From Fragum whitleyi (lineage: Eukaryota; Mollusca; Bivalvia; Cardiida; Cardiidae), in assembly GCA_948146395.1 (NCBI GenBank), contig OX411551.1:45046796-45110795 (forward strand): a DNA stretch of 64,000 nt, given 5' to 3'. Made by a program: the position numbers and the translations under genes. Below, in pieces: positions 43,427 to 55,791 of the stretch. Each line of letters begins with the position of its first letter. The stretch's first letter is position 1. Below the pieces are notes generated by a model. That model did not search any database, was not told the origin of the DNA, and worked only from the letters and a program-made list of their open reading frames with translations.

Positions 43427-44647
43427 ATGGCACCATGGGAAGATTACTTGAAATCGATTTATTATGACCCGTCTCATCCAGCAAGCTTTTCTGGGCCACA
43501 GAAACTGTATAAAGTGGTACAAAATGAAGGAAAATTTGACATTGGTATGCATAGGATACGCAAATTCTTACATAACCAGGAATCGTATAGTTTATATAAA
43601 CCTGTAAGACGACGATTTCAGAGAAACTCTATTGTCACTGGTGGTAAAGATGACCTGTGGATGGCTGATTTAATCGACATGGTGAAATTCGAAAAATGGA
43701 ACGATGCTTTCAAGTACATCCTACTCGTAGTGGACACATTCTCAAAATACGTGTGGTTACGTCCACTGAAGAACAAGACCGGGGAAGCGGTAGCTAAAGC
43801 TTTCAAAGACATTTTTAAAGAATACGGCCGAGCCCCCGCTAAACTCGTCACGGATAAAGGTAATTACGCCTTTGTATTCTTTGGAATTATAACTCTTTAG
43901 TCTAGAAGGTAAATATTTCTTACAAATATGATATATATTCGTACTTTCAAGTTATATGATATGTTTTAATTTCTTTTCCAGGTCAAGAATTCCGTGCAAA
44001 AAGAGTTCAATCCTTGATGACAGATAACGATGTGCGATATTTTCCTACTCAGAATTCGGATACCAAAGCTTCGATAAGTGAGCGATCAATAAAAACAATT
44101 AAAACGAAACTTTACCGTTTTTTTCACTTACAAGGACAACTACTCATATCTACCTGTACTACAAGACATAGCTAATAGTTATAATAGGACATATCACCGA
44201 ACCATAGGGATGGCTCCGTCCGATGTGAAAAAAGCCAATTCGGAAGAAGTGAGACTATCAACTTATTTCTCAAGAACACAAAGGACAAAACGTGATTTAA
44301 AAAGATTCAAATACAAAATCGGTGACTTTGTGCGTATATCGCATCTGACATCAAAATTTACCAGAGAATATGATCAGAAATATTCAGGAGAAGTGTTTAA
44401 AGTGTATAAACGCTATCACCGAGGGTCCCTACCCATATATAGACTCCGTGATTTGCAAGACGAAAATATCGAGGGAACATTTTATGAAGCCGAACTTCAA
44501 AGAATAGACTTAGATCCAGATCAAAAGTGGAAAGTGGAGAAAGTGTTGAAAACGAGAGGAAAAGGGCGAAACAAACAATTGTTTGTCAAATGGCAATATT
44601 ATCCAAAGAAATTCAATAGTTGGATTAATACTAATGATATTGAATAA
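43427..44647 (+). pseudogene. Polinton retroviral-type integrase, one frameshift
   Basis: The integrase (RVE family) that inserts the element. The start is the ATG at 43427, 66 nt after the ATPase stop. Exon 1 ends at 43859 with a GT...AG intron to 43981. The catalytic triad is visible: D in MADLID, D in LVTDKG at the end of exon 1, and E in ISER on exon 2, the last two 34 residues apart. After that the frame breaks at a run of seven T (44118-44124): the conserved continuation lies in the next frame and rejoins at the frame that carries MAPSDV. The C-terminal part has the basic DNA-binding region (YKIGDFVRISH) and a chromodomain (WKVEKVLKTRGKGRNKQLFV). A one-base homopolymer error in the assembly would explain the break as well as real decay. 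Confidence 0.9.
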
Positions 44648-44682
44648 ATATGTATGTAAGCATGTGTAACATATATATTGTT

Positions 44683-44688
44683 AATAAA
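44683..44688 (+). promoter_or_regulatory. Candidate poly(A) signal of the integrase
   Basis: AATAAA 36 nt after the integrase stop. Another AATAAA overlaps the stop codon itself. Confidence 0.45.
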
Positions 44689-45377
44689 TATTGTAAATAG
44701 TATTTGGCTTGATTTTATCGTTTATTCTTCCGTGGGTACATAATCGTTAAACAATGTATCATTTAGTCTTCCATTAGTGGATAATCATAAACCTTTGTGA
44801 TAGAATGTGTTTGAATGGTAGTACAAGTGCAAGAAATGCCAGACAAACATTATTAGGTCTCCATCTACCGAGATTTAATTGTACAAATGTTGAAAGTGCT
44901 GAAAACCTACTTCAATCATTTGTAACATTTACTTCTCCTTTTTGAAATCTCAGCACTGTAATTTATAAAGTACTCCTTATCCATTCTAGCGAAACGATGT
45001 AAACATACTTTATTCACTGCAGACTGACGTCATGATAAATCGTCTGCTTAAGTACATAGAAATTTACACCTCACCTGTTTTAAACTTATGAATAGTTTAA
45101 CAGCTTCTGTTTATGAGGTAGCTCATCTCTCGTGTGTGTCAGGTAGCAGAATGAGATTATCGGATACATATCTCGCATTTATATAGTATTGCACAAACGT
45201 GTATGGACTTGAATCAATCATTCGGAATAAACTGGAATAAACTGGATCTTTACGCCATGTTCTTTAATAGAAAAGCGTGTATGGACTCGTTGAATCCTGT
45301 AAACTAAGAAAGTACTTGAAAAAAGAAAGAGTAAGAAAGACAGAAAAACGGAGAAAGAAAGAAAGAAAAAAAGAGAG

Positions 45378-45378
<1 letters not shown>
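44689..45378. other. Non-coding right part of the Polinton
   Basis: 690 bp between the integrase and the GA microsatellite. Nothing resembling a capsid, protease or other gene was found. Confidence 0.6.
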
Positions 45379-45423
<45 letters not shown>

Positions 45424-46715
45424 GAGAAAATTTTCTCCGGATCGTTTTCTTGCCTATACACACTTTAAGATAGTGTCCTATATTGGGATCAGTCTTTAGT
45501 TGTATAGTCTGCAAAAAATGTTGTGATTCTCTTTTGAGCCCTTTTAACTCAGTTAGTTCCGAATATGAATCCAATTTTGTCGCGTTCCTCCAGTCCGCAC
45601 GTACCAAAGAAGAAAGGACCAATATTTACAAATGTAAAGTAGGGTTGTAGTAACGACGTTTTCAATGGTACATTCCTTACCTATTTTATTAATCAAATAT
45701 TTAAATGAGTTATCTCAATCAAAACTGGCTCATAATTTTCTTCAATAATGTCGACTGGTTAGCAACCACATGCAAAAGGGAATTTCTTAAATTGAACAAC
45801 AAAGGGTTTTTCCACCTGTTATTTTTATCAAATTCGTAGTGGGATACCAGCTTTTCTGATGCAATAAATATGCGATAAATCGTCCATGATTTGAAACGGC
45901 GGCATCCCCTAACACAGATGTGAACCGTTTAAAGAGCTAATCTGTCATCCGACCTCATATCAAAACGATACTAACTACTAAGGAACGGATCGATTTAACA
46001 CATGTGACTCTACCAACCAGGACTGTAGTTACGAAGTTTTGCGATATATATTTTTACCTGTTTAACAGATCAAACTTCCAATGGCGCGCGCATCCATGAT
46101 TTATATATACATGTATCGAAAAAAAACTACCGTCTGATTAATTAAACAAAGTTTGGATCATTCTATAAATTTGGGGTACTTTTATCCTTGATTGACTAGT
46201 CCCCTTTTCTCTACCCATTTCACCCATGATTAGATAAATGTACGACTACTGTAAGCCTAAACAAAATTTCTACACATGACTTAAATAATTGAATTGAACC
46301 GGGGGTTTACGCCGCGTTCAACAATTGTTCAGTTTTATCGCGGCGCCAGGAGCCCCTTTCAATGGATTCCCGGTATTTCTCACACCTGTACACATCATCC
46401 TTTCCTAGTCTCCAACTTCTACCTCACATGGGTCTCGTATATCGCGTAAAAATCGTCTGCTGTATGACGTCATACCCTGATAAGTTACTCAATACTCATC
46501 GCTAAAAATAGATCAAAACAAATATCAAAAATTTACTCCTCCGGCTCAAAATGACCGTTTATATAGAATATTTAACACATTCCACTACCTGAAGATAGGC
46601 TGTTACTAAAAATAAATCAAAACAGGTATCAAAAATTTACTCCTCCGACTCAAAATGACCCTTTACATAGAATATATAGCACATTCCACTACCTGAAGAT
46701 AGGCTATTACCTACT
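45379..46715. repeat. Polinton right terminal inverted repeat
   Basis: Starts inside at a short GA microsatellite (45379-45422) and ends GGCTATTACCTACT, complement of the left terminus. It contains the pre-insertion target of the Tc1 element. About five or six base differences from the left repeat over 1.29 kb. Confidence 0.94.
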
Positions 46716-46721
46716 TGGATC
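46716..46721. repeat. Target-site duplication of the Polinton, right (TGGATC)
   Basis: Exact copy of 33224-33229, immediately after the right terminus. Confidence 0.95.
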
Positions 46722-47080
46722 GAAGGATGGATGTGTGGGTGGATGGATGGATGGATAAATGAATAAATGATGGAATGAATGATGGAATGAATGATGGAAT
46801 GAATGATGGAATGAATGACGTATGGATGAATGAAGGAATGGGGAAATCCATTAAATCAAGAAGATACGCATACATGATGCAATTAACAAGTCTGTAAATA
46901 AGTTATAAATCTACAATGTATGCCAATTGCAGACGATAAAGTGATCATAACAAATCCAATCTGGTGGCTGATCCTTTCACAGAGACGTTTTATTAACATT
47001 TCTGTGATATAATCGCTCATCTATTAGACTTTCGAATATAAAACCTCTCGTCTCTTAAGTCCATGAACAAAAATGGGTTT
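46722..47080. other. GGAT / GAATGATG minisatellite and spacer
   Basis: Continuation of the GGAT array, turning into ATGGAATGAATG repeats up to about 46840. No gene in the rest. Confidence 0.6.
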
Positions 47081-50000
47081 TGTTCCCCCCCCAGGGGGAA
47101 TTTTGTTGACCATATTTTTCTGAAAGTCCATGGTATGAAGAACATTTTGGGACATGTTAGCACTCTGGCGAGTGGGGCTTTTGTAAGATACGTTACTTTA
47201 AAGTAGCACACCCCTCAAAATTTTGAAAATGAATTATAAAAGAGTGCCCAAAAACTGAAGTTAAAATGACAAAAAGTTGACTTCTTATACATATATTTGT
47301 GTTACTGATTAACTGTAGGGTCCATTTATGGAATTTTTTGAAAAAACTGGTCATCTTAAGAGTCGTGATATTGCAGTAAAATACGTTACCCTTAAATTTC
47401 AAAGAAAACTATGAATATAGAAATTAATTGTCTATCCCTGCCTTACTGGGAATTATGTTAACATTGCCTGTTTGATAGTCCATGGTATATAGAACATTTT
47501 GAGACTTGTTAGCACTCTGACAAGTGGGGCGTTAGTGAGATACGTTACCTCAAAGTGAATTACCTATCAAATTTTCAAGACAAGATTTTAGGTTTGTACA
47601 GTGAAAAAATGAGTCAAAATGACCAGAAGTGATCTTTTAATACCATTTATGTTGCTGAATGTATATAGAGCAAATTCATATAATACTTTGTAAATAAATC
47701 CCCATTGAAGGTATGATGTGGAAGTAAAATACGTTACTTTTGAATTTCAAAGAAAGGCACATAGATAGGAATGATTTTTCCATAGCTGCCCCATTGGGAA
47801 GATTGTTAACATTGCTTTTCTAAAAGCCTTTGCAATGTTGAGCATTTTGAAACTTGTTAGCAGTCTGGCCACTGGGGCAAATGCGAGATACGTTACTTTA
47901 AAGAAACCGACCCTTAAAATTTTCATAAAACAATTTCAGTTGTTTGTCTTGTTATAGAAATTACCTGTAATTTAGTAAATATTAAATGATATTTTGTGTT
48001 TTGTTTAAGATATTTGTGATTCTGGAGGCATTTGAAGCTCATTTACATTATGAATTGAAAAATATAGCCCTTACAAGCAATGCATGGGAGTAAAATACGT
48101 TACATTTAAATTTCAATTTAATGCATCCAAAAGAAATGTTATATTCATCATTGCTCTACTGAATGTTTTGTTTACTGTGTTTTTCTATAAGCTTCTGTTC
48201 CTTGGGAGATTTTTTTTTCTTGCATCTGCCAATCAAGATATTTGCAAAATACGTTAATCTAAAGTTACCAATTTACCCATAAATTACCATATGCTTATTC
48301 ATATCTCATCTGATTGCAATTATTGTAAAATCCCTCATTGTCTTAATCAACTTTAAACCACAACTGTTTAAAGTATTTTTAAGGTATCAATATAAATTTT
48401 AAACATTTCAAGACTCATTTTGGTTTTAAAAGCATTCAAAATACGTTCTATTTATTTATGGGTATAATTATTATTGAGCCGATATCATAGTTTATGGAAA
48501 TGCACCCAATTCAATGTTGAGGCATCTTCCAAACACACTGTTGGGGCAGCTTATGGTTTTTTCTATGTTTGAGACTTTTTTTCTTCACATTTTTAGAATA
48601 AAACTCAAGTTATATATGTTACTTCTGATGATAAGAGACAATTTTTATTGTGAAAAATGATGACCAAATAGATGAAAAAAGCGGTTCCTACAATATTTTT
48701 AATCAATATTTCCATCAATTCAGTACAGAAAAGTTAAAAATATTTCTTAGAGTTGATCATGATCATAGCCCAGTTGGTAGCACATTGGATTTGGTAGCGC
48801 AGTTGACTCAATATCATAGGTACAAGGTTTCATCAGCCAGTACAAACGAGTTGATTATCATGCATCTTCGTTGTATAAGCAGCTAGAGGCTTTAAAAGGA
48901 TGATGTGATGAATGGAATAATGTGTACGATAAATACAAGGAATTCATAGTTAGGTGGATAACCCACCTTGATAAGAGTGTTATACTGTTAAAATGGCCTG
49001 GATTTTCTTTGAAGCATTTTAGCTCTCTATTGTTTCCAATTGAATGCGAAAGTAAATTGCATGCAATCCTAGTTTTGCCAAGAAACTGTGCAATTCAGAT
49101 CAATACTGAAAATTTACATGAGTATGACCATATTATATTCAAATGAATAGAACATTGCCATATACATTTTGATTTAGCTACCAAAGAGAGTAATATATGT
49201 TACATTTAAAAGACCCTTTTTTAGAAAATAAAACATAATTGCTGCTTCCAAAGGACAATTAGATGCACACCAATTGTTTTGCTATTGAACATGATTAGTT
49301 CTTACAAAAGTAAAGATTTTAGTAAAACAAAGTAACTTATAAAATGCTTTAACTTTGAACTAGATACAAACTACAAGTACTTTTTATGCAGAAAGAAACA
49401 TATCTTAGATAGAATTAGAGCTTCTTTTATATCTTACATTCTGAAACATTATATGAATAATGATAAATTGCTTAAGCAATAGAATTCTATCAATATCAAG
49501 CCCTCATTCAAATACAACCCAAGATTTGATTCATGAAGATAAGAAAATTGCATGATGGGTATATAAGTCGCATACTTATAAGAGCTTTATAGGTGGAAAT
49601 GTGTACATGGCTGGTGTTTTAACATTCTATTTGCATTCCTGTTTGACATTGCTGGCTGACTTTCAATATACATGTACATGCAGTTTGTGTTAAAGTAGAG
49701 AAAAGAATTGAAAAATGCCCATTCTAATTAATATACTCATGGTTCTTTGGCATAACTCTCATATTTTATATATGCACAAGTACAAGACTCTTCTACTGAC
49801 CATTAAGTTTTATTCTAACCACTTGGCCAACATTCCAGACAAACAATTTGAAAAACATGCAGTAAAACCAAAATATCCATCTTAATCAAAGAGAAACAAT
49901 AATTTTGATTTAAATGGCTACAGTATTGACACTGAAGTGCATTTAAGATAATTGTGACTTGTTTCATACAAATGGTAACATACGTTACTAGATTATGACC

Positions 50001-51401
50001 ATCGGTATTCTGTTTCAACGAATAAAACCATGCACGAAATTAGAGATAAATGATATACATTCTTAAGTGACTAAGTTATTTTGAAAAAAAGTTTCAATTA
50101 ATTAAATCATTTTAGCTGCCATGTTGCAGTGTGTGATTGATAGATACGTAATTGCACAGAACAGATATTTCCCTATAAAAATTAAACAATGGGTATTGTA
50201 CAACACAAAGTACATATCCATATCTATCAAAAAGCAAGTATTTGCATTGAATATTTCAAGATGTTTTGAAATTTCTAATGTAAAATGATTATCAAGATCT
50301 GAGCTGATTTAGAAGGGTGTAGGTATTTTGATTTCAGCAATTAGGTATACATGTATTAATGATTTGGCTATTTCAAAATTATGATCTCAAATCTTGTTAT
50401 CAAATTTTTAACCTTGTGGGATCTCGGATGGGATACTACAAATGATACTAACTTCAATTTGTGTGATTTATCACTTTACATTAAAAGACAATATGTAAAA
50501 ACTAGCATTTAATAAGAACTTCCTTCTTGGATGTTCAAAGATACAACATTGACTTCTCAATTAAGGTCTAAATTTTAATACCATAAGTGCTACGGGATCT
50601 TTGATCTTTTGTTGGTCACGCATTTGCATTCAGTACCCATGCATTTTCTAAGAAACAGAACTGAGAGCTATAAATTCAAAGAATTTTAATCCTTATTTAT
50701 AAAAAATAAAGCATTTTAAACGGGTTTTGGTAAAATATTTTGAGGTAACGCATGTTACAACATTCCTTTAGAGACATAAAGCATTTGTTGTTATAAGAAC
50801 ATCAGTTATAAATGATATTCTTGTTTTATTTTGCATGATCAGAGTAGTAAATTGCACCTGCCATTCTCATTTCTGCTTATGAACGGCATATGAAATTACA
50901 TTGTATTAAGGGCTTGAAATGGCATGTGCTCAAATCTTTTCATTACTACGTATAAAACAAGTAATATGCAGGCCTATATAAACTATATAAATATGAATTC
51001 ATCATATTATCTTGTGAATTTTGCCAACAAGTGTTGACTTTGAATATTTTTGGCGCCCAAATGCCAACATCTTTTTATAGGCGAATATTGAGAAACAATT
51101 TTGTAATTGTAACGTATATTTCACCTTTTTTCTTGAATCATACAGGATTCTGTGGATGTTTTATCACCCATACTCAAGAATCATGTATGAGATAGTACTA
51201 AAAATCGCAATTTGCCCAAAGAATTTCACAAAATTGGAGCAAAATGTAGCATTTAGTAAGGATCTAGGGTGGGTGATTTCAAAGTAACGTATCTTACAAA
51301 AGCCCCACTCCCCAGAGTGCTAACACGTCTTAAAATGTTGCTTATACATGTACCTTTCAGAAAATCATAGTGTACAAAATCCCCCCCCCCCCCGGGGAAC
51401 A
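47081..51401. mobile_element. Unclassified 4.3-kb TIR element without genes
   Basis: Ends pair over more than 100 bp: TGTTCCCC, a C-run then G-run, ATTTTGT, TTTCTGAAAG, GTTAGCACTCTGG, AGTGGGGCTTTTGTAAGATA, CGTTACTTT. The right end is the complement of the same series (51280-51401). The inside has no credible ORF. Left subterminal region: a tandem array with a GATACGTTAC box at 47187, 47380, 47539, 47728, 47887 and 48094, then weaker ones, spaced alternately about 190 and 155 bp, so the true unit is a dimer of about 350 bp. Inverted boxes occur near the right end (51284, 51109, 50745). Superfamily unknown. Confidence 0.75.
48766..48840 (+). repeat. tRNA-like SINE head inside the 4.3-kb element
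   Basis: ATAGCCCAGTTGGTAGCACA resembles an A-box region and is repeated as TTGGTAGCGCAGTTGAC. GGTACAAGGTTTC is a poor B-box. Likely a degenerate tRNA-derived SINE fragment. Confidence 0.4.
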
Positions 51402-51422
51402 GGGGTCCCAGTAGCCCATAGT

Positions 51423-52144
51423 CTACTTTGTGTATGCTTTAACTAGGTATTTTGCAAGCTTACGAGGATATTTTTCAATTAAAAATGATAATTTCTCTAG
51501 AGAACTAAGACCATTGAATACTGAGTCCGTCACACATTGAGACAAAAACATTGCTCTCTCGTTTGAATAAATGTTACAGTCCATGGTAAAATGTGAATAA
51601 ATGTTACAGTCGGTATCGGACATATAATCGACTTGCGCCATATAGAGGGTATAATATCCGTGTCTAGAACTACCTGAAATAGTTCCTTCAAGACACAAAT
51701 CACAGCTGGAAACTTAAGATAAGCATAGGAAATATTGTCTATACCCGGTGACGACTTGAATTTGACATTCATATCAAGATGGCTCATTTCTTCGTATGAA
51801 ATGTTTTCATTCAGAGTTCGGTTCTGGGCGTATAACAGGTCTGATATGTTAAATTCTAATAGGGTTTTGTGTAATTTACGCCTATCATCATGTATATCAT
51901 CAAAATCGTTATTGTTTGCTAGGTTGTATAGATTGTAGAAGTCTGTTTTCAACTTGTCGTATACACTGTTTTTATCCGATATTTTCAGACCCTCCGAAGT
52001 TACTATTTCGATTGGAATGGTATACATTTTACGTTTTTGACCCAGTGATTTGATCCTTTCCCAAAATTCGTTTGGTTTGTTCGTACACATTGTTTCGATG
52101 TCATTCGCTAATGAGAGTCTATAGGCTCTTTCACTCTGACGCAA
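51423..52144 (-). pseudogene. LINE reverse transcriptase, N-terminal part
   Basis: Contains NEFWERIKSLGQKRK, FKSSPGIDNISYAYLKF and PSIWRKSIICPIPT, the linker and first motifs of a non-LTR reverse transcriptase. A short duplication (TGAATAAATGTTACAGTC twice at about 51565-51612) disrupts the frame. Palm motifs are absent. Confidence 0.8.
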
Positions 52145-52364
52145 TTATTTGTCGAATTTCTGACGTTTTTGTACAAAGTATTTTCTTTTATTATCACGTG
52201 ACCTTTTATTTCCCTTATATCGAAGAAATTCTCACTCTGCGTTGCTCATATCCGACCATAGTTCTGAGAGGGTTTCGTTCCAGTATGGTTTTGAGTGTCT
52301 ATATCTTTTCCTGCTGTTTTTTATCCGTCATAGAAGGGCACGCGATTCTCGAGTTCGTTTTCAA

Positions 52365-52997
52365 CTATCGAGCAGAATCCAGTGTAAAAATTGTCAATGT
52401 TCTCTTCTGCTCAATTCTTTGGATTATATCACAAATAGCGAAACGAGATAAGTCACTAGCCATAGAGTCACTGGGTATCTTGTTTAGCTTGTATTCCTTT
52501 TGACAAGGGAGGTAACCACGACTTCCACTACTTTCATTTCCGTACGAGTGATTTCCCTTGATTGGAGTTGTAATATTAAGAGATCGATTGTCTAGTAAAT
52601 CGTGGAGCCCGAAATCTTCAACAATGGACACTGGTGTGATTACTTTGAAGGTTTTACAATAGTGAAGAACATCGTGTGGAACGCACATGTAATCTACCGC
52701 TGAAGCTCCTTTACTAGAAATACACGTATAATTGTCTTCGTTATATCGACTATTAAGAACGCAGAATTTCGAATCAATTAAAAAATCTTGAGAATCTATA
52801 CCATGCTTGTTTCTGGTCGTGTCAAGAACGGTTCTTTGTAAAATAGTGTCTATATCACTGCAGTCGCTCAATGACCCTAGTCTACTGTTGAAATCCCCGG
52901 TTAATACAATCGCATCACAGTCTTCATTGAATAATATTTGAGCTAGTAAATGAGCGTAAAACGATTGCGCACTGAGTTTTCTGGTGGTAAATAGCAT
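52365..52997 (-). pseudogene. LINE endonuclease domain, N-terminus missing
   Basis: Has the AP-endonuclease signatures IVLTGDFNSRLG and, further on, NYTCISSKGASAVDY. The part before the first (the catalytic Asn/Glu region) is deleted between 53000 and 53175. The frame then runs into the linker before the reverse transcriptase and breaks near 52365. Confidence 0.8.
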
Positions 52998-53174
52998 GTA
53001 GAAATACGTTTAAATTCGCGATTTTCAAGGTTGCGTGGGGAAGGTGTGTTTCCTATAGGTTCCCATCAGAAGGTGATTTTGTAGTGTTACATTCAATTCT
53101 TTTATTTTTTGATCGGTCATGAATCAGACCCCTAGAATCGCCGGTGAAGTTGTTTCCGGTGGGCAAACTGCGAA

Positions 53175-53847
53175 TTAGTGTTCGAGCGTTTTGTTCAGTA
53201 TCTCAGCGTACGATTTACATGGTTTAATAAAAACCTGGCTATAGAGACTTGTCACTTTATCATTGACGCTTCTGAAAGATATTTTCACGGGGCCCGGACG
53301 ATGACGAATTTTTGTCAGCAATCTTGAAGCTGATGAAATATTTACTACAGATGACACCGTTTCGCCAAGTGCATTGATGAGGTTACGTGATATTTGCAAA
53401 ATGTCTTCATCGGTTGATTGCGATAATCCTGTGACGAACATTTACGTCGTCATTGTTATAGCCAGGGTTTGGTGAGGGATTAACGTTAGTTGATCCTGTA
53501 ATGCCTGATGATGAATGTTCAGTTTTATCAATCCTTGACTGTAATGATTGAACGTTGGTTAACAATTCATCCAACATGTTTGACTCTTTTGTTAAATCTA
53601 GAGACATTTCGCCTCGTAGATCCTTTATCTTTGAGTCTAAGTCTTTTTTAAGATCTTCACGAAGCTAATCGATTTTTGATTCAAACATAGTTTTCATCCC
53701 TTTCTGAGTTCTATTCATTTTGGTCACAGTAGTTACAAGGAAATCATTTTTTGCTGAGTCTGTGAGAGGTACATTTTGACCTCCTTGTGCTCCTTTGCTC
53801 ATTTCACTAGATGTCTTTTTGCATTCTTTTCCCATAGTTTCAGACAT
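53175..53847 (-). pseudogene. ORF1-like protein of the LINE, broken
   Basis: Three consecutive frame segments. A lysine-rich start (MSETMGKECKKTSSEMSKGA) is followed by a probable coiled-coil part (MLDELLTNVQSLQSRIDKTE). A segment starting FVTGLSQSTDEDILQISRNL then carries a VKISFRSVNDK stretch like the RNA-binding folds of LINE ORF1 proteins. The assignment rests on position and general resemblance. Confidence 0.55.
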
Positions 53848-53902
53848 TTTTGCAACACAACTCGAAATTCATCCAAGAAGAATACAAACATTCATATCCA
53901 TA

Positions 53903-54170
53903 ATGCCAAGACTAAATAATGAAGAACGCACACGCATTTTAGGCATGCTGGAAATTGGCAGTTCCTAAAATCACGTAGCTAGACGTTTTAACATATCAAG
54001 ATCAACTAAAGTGTGTTTGGTTAGACGTGTGAACGCCAAAGGAAGTCTTCAGGGCAGGCGTAGATCTGGTAGGCATCGCTCAACGTCTGTACGTCAAGAC
54101 AAATTTATCCGTCAACGGCACCTCCGTGACCGCTTTTTAACAGCTACATCGACATCTGAAAATAAAGCTT
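53903..54170 (+). pseudogene. Tc1-like transposase DNA-binding fragment
   Basis: The ATG at 53903 starts MPRLNNEERTRILGMLEIGS, then a TAA stop, then NHVARRFNISRSTK and RSGRHRSTSVRQDKFIRQRH: the helix-turn-helix half of a Tc1-like transposase. The catalytic half is missing. It is a different lineage from the copy at 33897-35414. Confidence 0.75.
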
Positions 54171-54181
54171 TTGTTGCTGAA

Positions 54182-55260
54182 AAAATAAAAGATTTACTAA
54201 TTCTTAACGAAAAACAAACGATTAATCTGTCTTTCTAATGCAAAAATGGGACGAAAAATGTATAACAAGAGCTTTGCAGAGCGATGCATATACACCCGAA
54301 GGATCCTGGCAGTTACCTTGTTGCTCACAAAAGAAATATAGTGAATTTCAATCAATACCAGGGCATTGACTTTTGAAATTCAAGTCATTTTTGAGTCATC
54401 TTGAATTATTTGCCCTTGAATTGAATGAAAAACAGAATTCCTTGTGAGCTTACTTTCTCTTACATTTTGAATGGGAATGAACTGAAACTTGCTACAATGA
54501 CTCTGTAGTTTGCACAACTCCTACAAATTTTATTGGATTGAATTGAATTGATACAATGCATCCCTAATATTAAGGTTGAGCATAAGACTTTAAATTCAAA
54601 AAGCTTGGGTCTTTCTTCTAGTATCTGTCCTGGAATTGATTGAAATTCACTATATTTCTTTTGTGAGCAACTCCTTTTACACTTTGAATTGGAACGAACT
54701 GAAATGACAATGTAGGAAGTAATTGCGCCAAGTTTCAGCTCATTCTCATTGATGGTTTAAGAGGAGTCTCGTACACATAAAAAGGCTAACGGACGGACAG
54801 ACGGACGTACATACAGACGGACGTACAAACAGACGGACGGGGCTATAACATAATACGACCCTTCAGGCGTATTAAAAATTGGACACATATCTAAAGAACG
54901 TCATTTTGCATGTGATTTCTATGCAACATCATCACAACTTCATTAATATTTGTTACACTTCAGGGAAAGGGGCCATTCTGGGTAAAGCCTAAAGTGTCGG
55001 CCCTAGTCAGACTGCCCAGGGTGACTAGGGTCGAAACTTTACGCAGTTTGGTGGCTTTCTGCTAATTTTACCACCCTGTAAAAGAACTGTTAAAAGTTGA
55101 TCATAGGTTGAGCTCTGCTTGATACAATCTCATTTTAAAATATTTAATTTACACAATTCCCAGATGGTCCCTTTTTTGCGTATAGGGCCACATTTCTTTA
55201 TATTGGTTTCCCTTAGAAAACGTCAAATAGAGTGAAATATAATAATATAAAGGTAATAAG
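54182..55260. mobile_element. AATCGTTTGTTT-family repeat with a nested repeat
   Basis: ACGAAAAACAAACGATTAAT at 54205 and GAACGTCATTTTGCATGTGA at 54896 match parts of the 32216-32640 repeat that are adjacent there. Here they are split by a 620-bp unit (54263-54880) that starts AACAAGAGCTTTGCAGAGCG and has ACGGACGGACAGACGGAC near its end. Confidence 0.55.
54985..55045. repeat. Hairpin CCCTAGTCA / TGACTAGGG
   Basis: TAAAGTGTCGGCCCTAGTCA pairs with TGACTAGGGTCGAAACTTTA around a 12-nt loop. Confidence 0.6.
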
Positions 55261-55625
55261 CCTGGTAATATGCCGCTGCGGGGGAGAGAGGAGAATTATA
55301 TCTTGATGTTATGCTGTATCACTGTTGTAATTTGTATTAGCAAGGTTGCAACATACAGAATATTTGAATTCATCGTTTATATCTTGTCTGCGAAAATCAA
55401 CTATACGACCCGATCATTTTTATGGCTATATCACTGTACCTAAAAACGTTTTGTTTATAAGCAAGCGCCTGTATTAAGAAAGCACCTCTTTTACTCATAA
55501 GTACACCAAAATGGATAACTGTTTGGAATTTATGTTGTTTGTGTACTGGCGTGAGAAACAAAAGAAAACAATAGGAAGGTGCACCAGCCTATGCGATATA
55601 TAGGTAATAGAATTAAAATGGACGT

Positions 55626-55791
55626 TTAAGGTAGTGGACCCTTAATAGTACTGCAACGTCTCAGAAGAAATGAACTTTAACAGTATTAACCGAGGTTTCC
55701 CTAATGATTTTCATTAGGAAATCTCGGCCAACATTGTGAAAGATTATAAATTCCGAAATGTTGCAGAACTATTATGGGTCCACTACCTTAA
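55626..55791. mobile_element. TTAA-type MITE, copy 4
   Basis: TTAA on both sides of GGTAGTGGACCCTTAATAGT...ATTATGGGTCCACTACC. Folds about TAATGATTTTCATTA. The most symmetrical copy of the family. Confidence 0.85.

Larger units (their letters stand above)
33230..46715. mobile_element. Polinton/Maverick DNA transposon, complete
   Basis: A self-synthesising type of DNA transposon, 13,486 bp in all, about 11,970 bp without the nested Tc1 copy. It has AG...CT termini, a 6-bp target duplication, inverted repeats of about 1.29 kb, a protein-primed PolB gene, a packaging-type ATPase and a retroviral-type integrase. PolB faces left; ATPase and integrase face right from a shared 1-kb control region. 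The capsid genes (double and single jelly-roll) and the Ulp1-type protease found in many Polintons are absent, and no open frame remains that could hide them. That also explains a length below the usual 15-20 kb. The two inverted repeats differ at about five or six sites by eye, so insertion is recent. Confidence 0.96.
51420..53860 (-). mobile_element. Non-LTR retrotransposon, decayed, 3' truncated
   Basis: Reading the minus strand from 53850: an ORF1-like region, an AP-endonuclease region and the start of the reverse transcriptase. The sequence ends at 51420 before the catalytic YADD part. Several frame breaks and deletions show it is dead. It abuts the 4.3-kb element. Confidence 0.8.

Noticed and set aside
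36045..46715. Adintovirus or other integrated virus instead of a transposon
   Set aside because: PolB, ATPase and integrase are shared with virus-like relatives, but there is no capsid gene, and the ends and duplication are those of a Polinton.
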